From Streptomyces sp. IMTB 2501 (GTDB lineage: Bacteria; Actinomycetota; Actinomycetes; Streptomycetales; Streptomycetaceae), in contig NZ_MQUS01000015.1 of assembly GCF_001953885.1 (NCBI RefSeq), positions 24,479 to 88,478 of the forward strand: a DNA stretch of 64,000 bases, in the 5' to 3' direction. A program made the position numbers and the translations under genes. Under the pieces are notes generated by a model that saw only the letters and a list, made by a program, of their open reading frames with translations, made no database searches and was not told the DNA's origin. Shown here piece after piece: positions 16,471 to 26,316 of this stretch. Each line of letters starts with the position of its first letter. Positions within the stretch are counted from its first letter, which is position 1.

Positions 16471-16570
16471 GATTCCCGCCTGCCAGTTCCAGTTCCGCAC
16501 AATGGGCTGGCTTGTGCCCCCGGACACCCTCTCCCTCGCATCCAACCACGTACGGCGGGAAAGGCGCTCA

Positions 16571-17863
16571 TTACCCATGGGTTACCCAGCGGCGGGCGGG
16601 GTCAGACAGTGCCGTACCTCTCCCGTCGTCGTCCACCGGCGCGCGCTGGAGCCAGGCCCGCGGCCGGGCCAGCACCCGGGCGAGGGACTCCACCACCTCG
16701 GGAGCGTAGTCACCGGCGGTGCCGAGGCGCAGTTCCTCCAGCGCCCGCAGGGGGCCCTCGGGTCCGGCGTCCCGGCTCTTCTCCTCATAGGCGTTCACGG
16801 CCCGGATGATCCGCGCGGCGACCGGCTGTTCGCGGTAGGGGTCCGCCTGCCGTTCCACCATCACGGCGACGGCCGCGGCCACCCCGGTCTGCCGGACGAC
16901 GGCCCCGCCGAGCAGCGCGATGCGCCGCTGTTCCCCGGCGGGCAGTTCGGCGGTGGCGCCGGCCGGGACCGGGTCGAGCAGGCTGAGCTGGCCGATGTCG
17001 TGCATGAGGGCCGCGTACTCCAGAACGGTCAGGTCGCCCTCGGTCAGAGCGAGATCCCGGCCGACGGCGAGGCTGAGCGCGGCGACCCGGCGGGCGTGCC
17101 CGGCAGGGGTGCACCCGGCGATCTCGGTGGCGCGGGCCAGGGAGGCGATGGTCTGCCGGTAGGTGGCGCGGACGGCCGCGTACCGGCGCACGGACAACTG
17201 GGTGAGCAGCAGGGGCAGACAGAACACGGGCAGCGCCCACAGCCCGACGACGGCGACCGCGAGCGCCATCACCGCGCCGGTCGCGCAGACGGCGGATCCG
17301 ATGCCCAGCAGCCCGCGCAGTTCCTCGCGCAGCAGCGGGCCGAAGGGCCAGTGGGTGCGGGAGCGGGCGAGGGCGGCGGCCAGGACGGCGTCGCACAGGG
17401 CGGTGAGACCGAGCAGGGTGACCAGGAGCAGGGCGTAGGCGGGGCCGTTCCAGGCGGCGAACAGGCCCCTGTTGTAAAGGGGTTGGAAGCAGACGGCGGT
17501 GAATCCGACGATGAGCACGCGGCGGGCCAGATGGTCGAGGGTGGGGGTGCGCCCGGACCAGATGTGCGGTACGGCGCCGAGCAGGGCGGCGGCGAGGACG
17601 ACGGCGACGACCTGCGCAGGGCCGGCTTGCGTGGGCCGCCCGGCGTCCGCTCCGAGCAGGGCGTACGACAGTGAGCCGGCGGTGCCGAGGGGCGCGGCCT
17701 GCCGTACCTGGGCGCCGCTCCACCGGGTCAGCTCGCCGACCGCTATGAGCACCCCGAAGGCGAGCGCGACGCCCCGGTCGTCGAGGCCGGTCCACAGGGT
17801 GACGGCGAGGGAGCCGGCCGCGGTGAGGGCGGCGGCGCCGTGGACGATCCGCAGGGCGGTCAC
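16571..17863 (-). CDS. Membrane HD-domain phosphohydrolase-like protein
   Basis: A 430-residue protein with about 7-8 hydrophobic segments in residues 1-230. A cytosolic HD domain follows, with RRVAALSLAVGRDL and MHDIGQLSLLDP (HD pair). It lacks the GYP motif of canonical c-di-GMP phosphodiesterases, so its substrate is uncertain. The GTG at 17863 overlaps the stop of the upstream HD-GYP gene in a GTGA arrangement, so the two are translated together. The shared architecture (membrane half plus HD half) suggests an old tandem duplication followed by divergence of the second active site. Confidence 0.82.
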   Translation of the reverse strand: MTALRIVHGAAALTAAGSLAVTLWTGLDDRGVALAFGVLIAVGELTRWSGAQVRQAAPLGTAGSLSYALLGADAGRPTQAGPAQVVAVVLAAALLGAVPHIWSGRTPTLDHLARRVLIVGFTAVCFQPLYNRGLFAAWNGPAYALLLVTLLGLTALCDAVLAAALARSRTHWPFGPLLREELRGLLGIGSAVCATGAVMALAVAVVGLWALPVFCLPLLLTQLSVRRYAAVRATYRQTIASLARATEIAGCTPAGHARRVAALSLAVGRDLALTEGDLTVLEYAALMHDIGQLSLLDPVPAGATAELPAGEQRRIALLGGAVVRQTGVAAAVAVMVERQADPYREQPVAARIIRAVNAYEEKSRDAGPEGPLRALEELRLGTAGDYAPEVVESLARVLARPRAWLQRAPVDDDGRGTALSDPARRWVTHG

Positions 17864-19158
17864 CGGGGTGCCCCGGAGACCGGCTGCCGGCCCCGCAGCT
17901 CGTACGGCGTCTCGTCGGCGGTGACCGTGGGATGCCAGCCGTAGCGGCCCAGCGCGCGGGCGAGCGCGCCGACCATCCGGGGGTCGAACTGCGTGCCCGC
18001 GCAGCGCTCCAGCTCGGCGACGGCCGCCTCGACGGGCCGGGCCCTGCGGTAGGAGCGGGTGGAGGTCATGGCGTCGAAGGCGTCGGCGACGGCGACGACC
18101 CGGGCGCACTCGGGGATCTGGGTGGCGACGAGGCCGTACGGGTAGCCGGTGCCGTCGAGGCGTTCGTGGTGGTGCAGGATCGCGGCGCGGGCCTCGCCGA
18201 GGAAGGAGATCCCGCGGACCATCTCATGGCCGTACTCGGGGTGCAGTTCGATGATCCGGCGTTCCTCGGGGGTGAGCGGGCCGTCCTTGCGCAGCAGCCG
18301 GGTGGGGACGCCGAGCTTGCCGACGTCGTGCAGGATGCCGGCGAAGCGCAGCACCTCGACGCGGTCGTCGTCCATGCCGAGTTCGCGGGCGATCATCACG
18401 GAGGCCTGTCCGACGCGTTCGCTGTGGCCGCGGGTGTAGCCGTCCTTGATGTCGACGGCCTGCACGAGGGCGCGGATGGTGGCCTGGTGGGCGGCGCGTT
18501 CGCGGTGGTACTGGGCGAAGATCCACCAGGACACGCACATCGGCAGCAGCACGAGCAGGGCCGCGACCGGGCCGTACGGGCTGCGCCACAGCACGGCCAT
18601 CATCAGCCCGGCGAGTCCGTGCACCGCGACCGGCGCGAGCGAGCGGGACAGCAGCCCGCGCCAGGCCCGGTGCAGCGGGACACCCAGGGCGACCGCGCGG
18701 ATACCGCCGTCGAGGACGGTGAGGATCAGACAGAAGGCGAGGACGGCCGCGCCGACGGGCAGCAGCGCGTACGGGAAGTGACAGTCGACGACGGCGTTCC
18801 GGCCGCCGAGCGCCCAGTGCACCTGGGCGGCTCCCCACACGGCGAGCGCGGGCCGCGCGGCCCGCCACACGCGCCGCTGCGGCGCGGGCCGGTTCGCGAC
18901 CGGGGTGAGCAGGGCCGCGGGCAGCGGGACGAGCGCGGCGGCCGGCGGGGGCAGCAGGAACGCCCCGGCGAGCAGGACGGGGTAGAAGGTCCCGCCGAAG
19001 CGGCGGCGTACGACGTGCTCGCAGCCGGCGTAGAGCGCGGAGAGCAGGCCGAGCGCCCACCAAGGGGCGCGGATCGTCGGCAGCGGCAACAGGCAGAGCA
19101 GCGCCAGCAGGGCGACGGCGACCACATAGCCGCGCGCCCGCGCCGAAACCGCCTCCAT
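17860..19158 (-). CDS. Membrane HD-GYP domain phosphodiesterase
   Basis: A 432-residue protein with an N-terminal membrane domain (about residues 1-215, several helices including a Leu-rich first segment). The C-terminal HD-GYP domain shows YTRGHSERVG, ILHDVGKLGVP, HHHERLDGTGYPYG and VADAFDAMTS. HD-GYP enzymes usually hydrolyse cyclic di-nucleotides, chiefly c-di-GMP, which in Streptomyces controls development; some act on other cyclic nucleotides. The ATG at 19158 follows GGGGAGGGCGG. It lies immediately downstream of rsrA on the same strand with a 117-bp gap, so read-through from sigR-rsrA is possible. Confidence 0.9.
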   Translation of the reverse strand: MEAVSARARGYVVAVALLALLCLLPLPTIRAPWWALGLLSALYAGCEHVVRRRFGGTFYPVLLAGAFLLPPPAAALVPLPAALLTPVANRPAPQRRVWRAARPALAVWGAAQVHWALGGRNAVVDCHFPYALLPVGAAVLAFCLILTVLDGGIRAVALGVPLHRAWRGLLSRSLAPVAVHGLAGLMMAVLWRSPYGPVAALLVLLPMCVSWWIFAQYHRERAAHQATIRALVQAVDIKDGYTRGHSERVGQASVMIARELGMDDDRVEVLRFAGILHDVGKLGVPTRLLRKDGPLTPEERRIIELHPEYGHEMVRGISFLGEARAAILHHHERLDGTGYPYGLVATQIPECARVVAVADAFDAMTSTRSYRRARPVEAAVAELERCAGTQFDPRMVGALARALGRYGWHPTVTADETPYELRGRQPVSGAPR

Positions 19159-19275
19159 CGCCCGCCCTCCCCGACCATGCCTGTCCGGGCTCGGAGCCTA
19201 GGGCGGGAATCGGGGGTGCAGGGCTTATGACCTGAGGATTAGCACGTTCGGGTGACGGGAGCGGTGACCCGGTGC

Positions 19276-19574
19276 TCAGCCGTCCTGCGGGGTGGCGGTG
19301 ATGTCGTGCTCCGGCACGGTCTGGCCGGAGCGGATCAGATCGATGCGCCCCATGACCTTGGCGCGCAGGTCCGCGGGCACGTCGTCATGCCCGCAGCACC
19401 GCTTGACCAGCTTCTTCACGGCCTGCTCCAGGCCGTACTTCTCCAGGCACGGAGAGCATTCCTCGAAGTGGTGCCGGAACTTGTCCCGGTCGACGTCCGG
19501 CATCTCGCTGTCGAGGAACTCGTACAGGTGGTCGAGGACCTCACTGCAGTCCGTCTCGTGCGGCTCTCCGCAGC

Positions 19575-19578
<4 letters not shown>
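19276..19578 (-). CDS. rsrA: Anti-sigma factor RsrA (ZAS family)
   Basis: A 100-residue zinc-binding redox anti-sigma factor of sigma-R. Zinc and redox positions Cys11, His37, Cys41 and Cys44 (HFEECSPC) match S. coelicolor RsrA, as do Cys3, Cys61 and Cys62; the S. coelicolor Cys31 is Arg here. Disulphide stress ejects zinc, forms a disulphide and releases sigma-R. Its start overlaps the sigR stop by 4 nt, keeping partner levels matched. Confidence 0.97.
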
Positions 19579-20270
<692 letters not shown>

Positions 20271-20495
20271 CTCCTCAAGATCCCGGGCAGGACCGAGACC
20301 GGTCCCACTCGATTCGGAGGATAGAACACGACCCGTGCCTGCCGCCGCTCGAATAGGAGCAGTCTTGGCCGCGTGGAGCACCGTCCAGTCCAGGTCAGTG
20401 CTGCTGCTGCGGGCCGGGCAGATGGTCGAACCCATGCGGCGGACTTCCTTCCTCTACGACGTCGGTGCCGAGGCCTCAGCACTTCTGTCCGCCAC

Positions 20496-20521
20496 AACAG
20501 TGGTCCGGCGCGGGGCATTCC
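20496..20521 (-). promoter_or_regulatory. Sigma-R-dependent promoter of sigR (sigRp2-like)
   Basis: On the minus strand GGAAT (20521-20517), an 18-nt spacer and GTT (20498-20496) match the sigma-R consensus GGAAT-N18-GTT exactly. It lies about 60 bp before the upstream sigR start, giving positive autoregulation and a transcript that includes the long isoform start. Confidence 0.9.
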
Positions 20522-20527
20522 CGGCCG

Positions 20528-21154
20528 TCACCCGAGTGACGCGAGCCACTCCGCGACGCTTTCGGTGATGATCTCCAGGGCCCGCTCCTGGGTGATCCCG
20601 GCCCGCTTGGGGACCGCGAAGCCATGATCCCCGTACGCCACCTCGACCAGTTCGTACGAGCCCTTGGGGAATTCCCCCGGCTTCCCGAAGGGATCGTTGC
20701 CGCCCTGCACGACCAGCGTGGGCACCCCGGCCCCGAGCAGTTCCTCGGCGCGGGACTTCTCCGGCTTGCCCGGCGGGTGCAGCGGGAAGCTCAGCGCGAG
20801 CACGGCGTGCGCGCCCAGCTCGGCCGCCGTTCGGCAGGCGACCCGGGCCCCGGCGCTCCGCCCGCCGGAGACCACGGGCAGCTCCATCCCGGCCAGCGCG
20901 GGCCAGATACCGCGCCACCCGGCGTCCAGGGTCTTCGGCGCGGGCGCGACCTTCTTGCCCGCGACCCGCCAGGGCTGCTCGACGAGGGCGACGGTGACGC
21001 CGTGCGCGGGCAGCGCGTGGGCGAGCGCCTGGAGGTCACGGGCCTCGACGCCCCCGCCGGCGCCGTGGCTCACGGCGAGGACCAGCCCGGCGTCCCGTGC
21101 CCGGTGCCAGGTGATGCGTGCGGTTCCCGCGTCGGTCTCGACAATCTCGATCAC
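20528..21154 (-). CDS. Alpha/beta hydrolase (KANL3/Tex30-like)
   Basis: A 208-residue alpha/beta hydrolase of the dienelactone-hydrolase-like type. The oxyanion region is SHGAGGG, the nucleophile elbow GGRSAGARVA (Ser), and the late His lies in YGDHGFAVP; VVQGGNDPFG supplies the acid. The substrate is unknown. The GTG at 21154 lies one base after the stop of the SRAP gene (TAG-C-GTG), so the genes form one coupled unit. It ends just before the sigR promoter on the same strand, which may therefore receive some read-through. Confidence 0.85.
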   Translation of the reverse strand: MIEIVETDAGTARITWHRARDAGLVLAVSHGAGGGVEARDLQALAHALPAHGVTVALVEQPWRVAGKKVAPAPKTLDAGWRGIWPALAGMELPVVSGGRSAGARVACRTAAELGAHAVLALSFPLHPPGKPEKSRAEELLGAGVPTLVVQGGNDPFGKPGEFPKGSYELVEVAYGDHGFAVPKRAGITQERALEIITESVAEWLASLG

Positions 21155-21155
21155 G

Positions 21156-21971
21156 CTAGAAGAGTGTGCCCTCTTCCGGAGCCGCAAGCTCCTTCAGCAG
21201 CTCCGGACCGTTGTTGCGGACGTTGCTGACGGCGGTGGAGACCGGGTAGGCGCGCATCAGACCGGGCGGGGGCGGGGCCAGCAGCTCGCGCAGGTCGTCG
21301 GGGTCGGTGCGGCCCGGGTCGAGCCAGGCGTCCCAGCGGTCCGGGGTGAGCATCAGCGGCATCCGGGGGTGGATGTCGGCCAGGGCGTTCGGCCCCTCGG
21401 CGGGGGCCACGGCCAGCGGCGTCCGCTCGGCCTCCGTGGTGATCACCGAGCAGGTGACCCACCAGGCCTGCGGATGGTCGTCGGGCAGGGTCCGGTCTCG
21501 CCAGAACTCGTACAGACCGGCCATCGCGAACACCGAGCCGTCGGCCGGCAGCACGAAGTACGGCTGCTTGCGCGGCCGCTTCTTCTTGCCCTCGACCTCC
21601 AGCTCGCGCTCGTCCTTGGCGGTGACCCACTCGTAGTAGCCGTCGGCGGGCACGATGCAGCGCCGGGCGGCGAAGGCACGCCGGTAGGAGGGCTTCTCGT
21701 GCACCGTCTCGGCGCGCGCGTTGATCATCCGGGCGCCGCCCTCGGGCGTCTTGGCCCAGGACGGCACCAGTCCCCACTTCAGCTTGCGCAGCTGGCGAAC
21801 CGGACGCGGGGAGTCCGCGTCTTTCACGGGACGGTCGAGGACGGCGTAGACCTCTTTGGTCGGCGCCACGTTGTAGTCCGGCTCCAGGGTCTCCTCGGGC
21901 TCCCACTTCTCGACCTCGAAGACTGCTGCGAGATCCTCGGGCCTACGACTCGATGCATACCGTCCGCACAT
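21156..21971 (-). CDS. SOS response-associated peptidase (SRAP/HMCES/YedK family)
   Basis: A 271-residue SRAP protein that forms a covalent bond with abasic sites in single-stranded DNA. Cys2 (MCGRYA) is the catalytic residue once Met is removed. The family motifs are YNVAPT, NARAET, RRCIVPADGYYEW (catalytic Glu) and HPRMPLML (catalytic His). The ATG at 21971 is fixed by the need for Cys2. No clear LexA box is seen in the short divergent gap to the M50-like gene. It is followed by a coupled alpha/beta hydrolase. Confidence 0.95.
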   Translation of the reverse strand: MCGRYASSRRPEDLAAVFEVEKWEPEETLEPDYNVAPTKEVYAVLDRPVKDADSPRPVRQLRKLKWGLVPSWAKTPEGGARMINARAETVHEKPSYRRAFAARRCIVPADGYYEWVTAKDERELEVEGKKKRPRKQPYFVLPADGSVFAMAGLYEFWRDRTLPDDHPQAWWVTCSVITTEAERTPLAVAPAEGPNALADIHPRMPLMLTPDRWDAWLDPGRTDPDDLRELLAPPPPGLMRAYPVSTAVSNVRNNGPELLKELAAPEEGTLF

Positions 21972-22020
21972 ACATGCCACACTGCCAGACTCCGCACGAC
22001 CACAGGGAGCCACTCGGAAC

Positions 22021-22743
22021 ATGGACAGCCTCGCCGCCCTCGCGCTGCCCGACCTCTGGGACCGGCTCACCGGTACCCAGCCCGGCCCCGCCCTGTGGGT
22101 GGTGCTCGCCACCCTGGCCGCCGCGCTCGCCGTCGTCGTGCCGCACGGCCTGTGGCGGATATCGCGCAACGCGATCACCATCGCGCACGAGGGCGGCCAC
22201 GGGCTGATCGCGCTGCTCACCGGCCGGCAGCTCACCGGTATCCGGCTGCACTCCGACACCAGCGGCCTCACGGTCAGCCGGGGCAAGCCGTACGGACTGG
22301 GCATGATCCTGACGGCCGCCGCCGGATACACGGCGCCCTCGCTGCTGGGCCTCGGCGGCGCCGCACTGCTGGCCGCGGGCCGCATCACACTGCTGCTGTG
22401 GGCGGCGACGGCGCTGCTCGTGGTGATGCTGGTGATGATCCGCAACGCGTACGGCGTGCTGACCGTGGTGCTGGCCGGGGGTGCCTTCCTGCTGGTGTCC
22501 TGGCTGACGGGGCCCCAGGTGCAGGCGGCGTTCGCGTACGCGGTGGTGTGGTTCCTGCTGTTCGGCGGGGTACGGCCGCCGTTCGAGCTGCAGCTGAAGC
22601 GGTCACGGGGTGGCGCCGGGGACTCGGACGCGGACCAGCTGTCGCGGCTCACCCACGTACCGGCGGGTCTGTGGCTGTTCCTGTTCCACGCGGTGACCCT
22701 GTCCTCGCTGATCGGCGGGGGGCGCTGGCTGCTGGCGGTGTGA
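22021..22743 (+). CDS. M50B-like membrane zinc metalloprotease
   Basis: A 240-residue multi-pass membrane protein with about six hydrophobic segments. AHEGGHG near residue 60 is an HExxH-type zinc motif within a membrane helix, as in M50B site-2-protease relatives. A second metal-binding Asp/Asn could be in VMIRNAYGVL. The natural substrate is unknown. The ATG at 22021 follows AGGGAG. It is divergent from the SRAP gene, and 103 bp separate it from aroA on the same strand. Confidence 0.85.
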   Translation: MDSLAALALPDLWDRLTGTQPGPALWVVLATLAAALAVVVPHGLWRISRNAITIAHEGGHGLIALLTGRQLTGIRLHSDTSGLTVSRGKPYGLGMILTAAAGYTAPSLLGLGGAALLAAGRITLLLWAATALLVVMLVMIRNAYGVLTVVLAGGAFLLVSWLTGPQVQAAFAYAVVWFLLFGGVRPPFELQLKRSRGGAGDSDADQLSRLTHVPAGLWLFLFHAVTLSSLIGGGRWLLAV

Positions 22744-22846
22744 GGGCCGACGGGCGCCGGGCTCCCTGCCCATGCCGCGTTTTCGTCGGGATTTCGGCGC
22801 TTTTGATCGAGATCTCCGGTCGTCCCCAGCCACTAAAGTGGGGCGC

Positions 22847-24163
22847 ATGACCGTTAACCCCGCACACTCCGCCCTCTGGCCCGCCCCGCACGCGAGCGGA
22901 GCCGTCGACGCGACGGTCCACGTGCCCGGGTCCAAGTCGGTCACCAACCGCGCGCTGGTGTTGGCCGCCCTCGCCTCCGAGCCCGGCTGGCTGCGCCGCC
23001 CGCTGCGCTCCCGCGACACCCTGCTGATGGCCGGTGCCCTCAGGGCCATGGGCGTGGAGATCGAGGAGGGGGTCGGCCCCGACGGCACCGGCGAGGCCTG
23101 GCGGGTGCTGCCGACGGGCCTGCACGGGCCGGCCACGGTCGACGTCGGTAACGCCGGCACGGTGATGCGCTTCCTGCCGCCGGTGGCCGCGCTGGCCGAC
23201 GGCCCCATCCGGTTCGACGGCGACCCGCGGTCGTACGAGCGCCCCCTGCACGGCGTGATCGACGCGCTGCGGCAGCTCGGCGCCCGGATCGACGACGACG
23301 GCCGGGGCGCGCTGCCGCTGACCGTGCACGGCGGCGGGGCCCTGGACGGCGGCCCGGTGTCGGTCGACGCGTCCTCGTCCTCCCAGTTCGTGTCGGCGCT
23401 GCTGCTGTCCGGCCCGCGCTTCAACCAGGGCGTCGAGGTCCGGCACACGGGCGCGACCCTGCCCTCCCTGCCGCACATCCGGATGACCGTCGACATGCTG
23501 CGCGCGGTCGGCGCCCAGGTGGACACCCCGGAGTCGGGCGGCGAGCCGAACGTGTGGCGGGTGACGCCGGGCGCGCTGCTCGGCCGGGACCTGACGATCG
23601 AGCCGGACCTGTCCAACGCCCAGCCGTTCCTGGCGGCGGCCCTGGTCACCGGCGGCAAGGTGCTGATCCCGGACTGGCCGGAGCGCACCACCCAGCCGGG
23701 CGACCGGCTGCGGGAGATCTTCACGGAGATGGGCGGCTCCTGCGAACTCACCGAGTTCGGGCTGGTGTTCACCGGTTCGGGCGCCGTCCACGGCATCGAC
23801 GTGGACCTGGGCGACGTCGGCGAGCTGACCCCCGGCATCGCGGCCGTCGCGGCCCTCGCCGGGTCCCCCTCGACCCTGCGGGGCGTGGCGCATCTGCGGC
23901 TGCACGAGACGGACCGGCTGGCCGCGCTCACCAAGGAGATCAACGAACTGGGCGGTGACGTCACCGAGACCGCCGACGGCCTGCACATCCGCCCGCGCCG
24001 GCTGCACGGCGGCGTCTTCCACACCTACGAGGACCACCGCATGGCGACCGCCGGCGCGATCATCGGCCTGGCGGTCGAGGGCGTGCAGATCGAGAACGTG
24101 GCGACGACGGCGAAGACCCTGCCGGACTTCCCCGAGCTGTGGACCGGGATGCTCGGGCAGTAG
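22847..24163 (+). CDS. aroA: 3-phosphoshikimate 1-carboxyvinyltransferase (EPSP synthase)
   Basis: Joins shikimate-3-phosphate and phosphoenolpyruvate in aromatic amino-acid synthesis. The 438 residues form two inside-out alpha/beta domains. Motifs seen are PGSKSVTNRALVLAALA, GNAGTVMRF, the ERPLHGVIDALRQLGA segment, LHETDRLAALTKEI, and YEDHRMATAGAIIGLAVEG. All catalytic Lys/Arg/Asp/Glu positions in these motifs appear intact. The ATG at 22847 gives a normal length. The rsgA gene begins 9 bp after its stop, and the same pair is adjacent in mycobacteria. Confidence 0.96.
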   Translation: MTVNPAHSALWPAPHASGAVDATVHVPGSKSVTNRALVLAALASEPGWLRRPLRSRDTLLMAGALRAMGVEIEEGVGPDGTGEAWRVLPTGLHGPATVDVGNAGTVMRFLPPVAALADGPIRFDGDPRSYERPLHGVIDALRQLGARIDDDGRGALPLTVHGGGALDGGPVSVDASSSSQFVSALLLSGPRFNQGVEVRHTGATLPSLPHIRMTVDMLRAVGAQVDTPESGGEPNVWRVTPGALLGRDLTIEPDLSNAQPFLAAALVTGGKVLIPDWPERTTQPGDRLREIFTEMGGSCELTEFGLVFTGSGAVHGIDVDLGDVGELTPGIAAVAALAGSPSTLRGVAHLRLHETDRLAALTKEINELGGDVTETADGLHIRPRRLHGGVFHTYEDHRMATAGAIIGLAVEGVQIENVATTAKTLPDFPELWTGMLGQ

Positions 24164-24172
24164 GGACACGCC

Positions 24173-25183
24173 ATGCGCCGCTACGGCAAGCACACCGACG
24201 AGGACGACATCCGCAGCCGTCCCAACCGCAAGGGCAACCGGCCGCGTACGAACATCCGGCCCAAGCACGAGGACGCGGCCGAGGGCATGGTCCTCACGGT
24301 CGACCGGGGCCGGCTGACCTGCCTGGTCGAGGACCGGACCGTGATGGCGATGAAGGCCCGCGAGCTGGGCCGCAAGGCGGCGGTGGTCGGGGACCGGGTG
24401 GCCCTGGTCGGCGATCTGACCGGCAAGAAGGACACGCTGGCCCGGATCGTCCGGATCGAGGAGCGCGCCTCGCTGCTGCGCCGTACCGCCGACGACGACG
24501 ATCCGTACGAGCGGGTGGTGGTGGCGAACGCGGACCAGCTGGCGATCGTCACCGCCCTGGCCGATCCGGAACCCCGCCCCCGTCTGATCGACCGCTGTCT
24601 GGTCGCCGCCTACGACGGCGGCCTGGAGCCGCTGCTGGTGATGACCAAGTCGGACCTGGCCCCGCCGGACAAGCTGCTGGAGCTGTACGGCGACCTGGAC
24701 ATCCCGTACGTCGTCACCAGCCGCGACGAGCTGGAGAACGGGGACGCGGCGGACCGGGTGCGCCGGCACCTGGACGGCCGGATCACCGCGTTCGTGGGCC
24801 ACTCGGGCGTCGGCAAGACGACGCTGGTGAACGCGCTGGTCCCGGAGGACCGACGGCGTACGACCGGGCATGTCAACGCGGTGACGGGCCGCGGCCGGCA
24901 CACCACGACCTCGGCGCTCGCGCTGCCGCTCACGGTGATGGACGGCTGGGTCATCGACACCCCGGGCGTCCGCTCCTTCGGCCTCGCGCACATCGACCCG
25001 TCCCGGGTCATCCACGCGTTTCCGGATCTGGAGCCGGGCACGGAGGGCTGCCCGCGCGCGTGCAGTCACGACGAGCCGGACTGCGCGCTGGACGCGTGGG
25101 TCGAACAGGGGCATGCGGACCCTGCCCGGCTGTACTCGCTGCGCCGGCTGCTGGCCACGCGGGAACGCAAGGAGGGCGACTGA
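24173..25183 (+). CDS. rsgA: Ribosome small-subunit GTPase RsgA
   Basis: A 336-residue circularly permuted GTPase that assists late 30S maturation. An N-terminal basic tail and OB fold come first, then the G4 motif TKSD (about 158-161), the P-loop GHSGVGKTT (209-217), and DTPG. A C-terminal zinc-binding segment CPRACSHDEPDC completes the family layout. It starts 9 bp after aroA and shares its transcript. The N-terminus is longer and more basic than in E. coli, which is usual in actinobacteria. Confidence 0.95.
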   Translation: MRRYGKHTDEDDIRSRPNRKGNRPRTNIRPKHEDAAEGMVLTVDRGRLTCLVEDRTVMAMKARELGRKAAVVGDRVALVGDLTGKKDTLARIVRIEERASLLRRTADDDDPYERVVVANADQLAIVTALADPEPRPRLIDRCLVAAYDGGLEPLLVMTKSDLAPPDKLLELYGDLDIPYVVTSRDELENGDAADRVRRHLDGRITAFVGHSGVGKTTLVNALVPEDRRRTTGHVNAVTGRGRHTTTSALALPLTVMDGWVIDTPGVRSFGLAHIDPSRVIHAFPDLEPGTEGCPRACSHDEPDCALDAWVEQGHADPARLYSLRRLLATRERKEGD

Positions 25184-25270
25184 GCGCCTCCTCGTTGTTT
25201 GCCGGGGGTCCGGCCCGGTAAGTGCATAATCGCACCGAGCCGGAGATCCGGATCAACGGGAGGACAGCAC

Positions 25271-25594
25271 ATGGCGTGGCTGCTGGTCATCGTGGCCGGG
25301 ATTCTGGAGACTGGTTTCGCCGTGTGCCTCAAGCTCTCGCACGGGTTCACCCGGCTCTGGCCGACGATCGCCTTCGCGTCGTTCGCCCTCGGCAGCTTCG
25401 GCCTGCTGACCCTGTCCCTGAAGAAACTCGACGTCGGCCCCGCGTACGCGGTGTGGACCGGCATCGGTGCCGCCGGCACCGCGATCTACGGCATGGTCTT
25501 CCTCGGCGACCTGGTCTCCACCCTGAAGATCATCTCCATCAGCCTGGTCATCGTCGGGGTGATCGGCCTCCAGCTGTCGGGGTCGACGCACTAG
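25271..25594 (+). CDS. sugE: Small multidrug resistance transporter, SugE/Gdx type
   Basis: A 107-residue, four-helix transporter acting as a dual-topology dimer. The central Glu is in AGILETGFAV, and KLSHGFTRLWP and AYAVWTGIGAAGTAIYG are typical of the SugE/Gdx guanidinium exporters rather than the EmrE drug pumps. Guanidinium export is inferred from that subtype. The ATG at 25271 has GGGAGG at 9 nt. The 70-bp leader shows no convincing guanidine riboswitch. A truncated ABC gene remnant follows after a 37-nt gap. Confidence 0.9.
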   Translation: MAWLLVIVAGILETGFAVCLKLSHGFTRLWPTIAFASFALGSFGLLTLSLKKLDVGPAYAVWTGIGAAGTAIYGMVFLGDLVSTLKIISISLVIVGVIGLQLSGSTH

Positions 25595-25631
25595 GCAGGA
25601 GCCGCAGCGCCGGCAAGCGGCCCGTCCCCCG

Positions 25632-26291
25632 CCCGGCTACAGCACCTCGCGCACCCTCGGAAAGTGCCAGGCGATCCAGCACGCCATCGACCGCAAAGGC
25701 ATCGACGAGGCCTTCGCCAAGGACCTCTCCTTCGAACTGAAGCCCCTCGGCAACCACTTCTTCATGCCCAACCAGAAGGGCCACCGGGACACCTCCGGCG
25801 GATACGCCGACTACGTCCTCGGCTCCGGCGGCAACGCCGCCCGGACCGACCAGGCCGAGCTGGTGCAGCAGCAGCTCGCGCAGGCCGGGGTGAAGGTCGA
25901 GCTGAAGAAGGTGCCGGCGAACGACTACTTCAACCAGTGCGTGAACCGCGGCAACTTCGACCTGACCAGCTTCCGCAACGTCGACGCCGTCTCCCCGTCC
26001 ATGCTCACCCCGGTCTTCGTCCGGCCCAAGGACGGCAACCTCTTCCAGAACTTCGGGTCGGTCGGCTCCCCGGAGACCGACGCGCTGCTGAAGAAGGCGG
26101 GCGAGACCACCGACCCGGCCTCGGCGACCGCCCTCTGCAACCAGGCCGACGCCGAGATCTGGCGCCTCGCCCACTCCATCGAGCTCTACCAGCGTCCCCA
26201 GATCCTCGCGGTCCGCCACGGCCTGGCCAACTACGGCGCACTGGGCCTGGCGGACATCGACTGCACGAAGGCGGGCTGGCTGAAGAAGTAG
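25632..26291 (+). pseudogene. 5'-truncated ABC-type peptide/solute-binding protein remnant
   Basis: An open frame with solute-binding-protein content begins without any start codon near 25635. It reads GYSTSRTLGKCQAIQHAIDR and continues to the stop at 26289-26291. It encodes about the last 215 residues of an SBP_bac_5-type lipoprotein, including QQQLAQAGVKVELKKVP, RGNFDLTSF and the C-terminal RPQILAVRHGLANYGALG. A full-length protein would be roughly 550-600 residues with a lipobox, which is absent. An internal ATG at 25764 could give 175 residues, but that would be an incomplete domain. No permease or ATPase genes are nearby. Confidence 0.82.
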
Positions 26292-26316
26292 GCAGAAGGC
26301 GGGGGCGCCGGACGGA

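Noticed and set aside
25199..25270. A guanidine riboswitch upstream of sugE
   Set aside because: The 70-bp leader lacks the conserved guanidine-I core, the paired ACGR loops of type II, and the type III pseudoknot motif.
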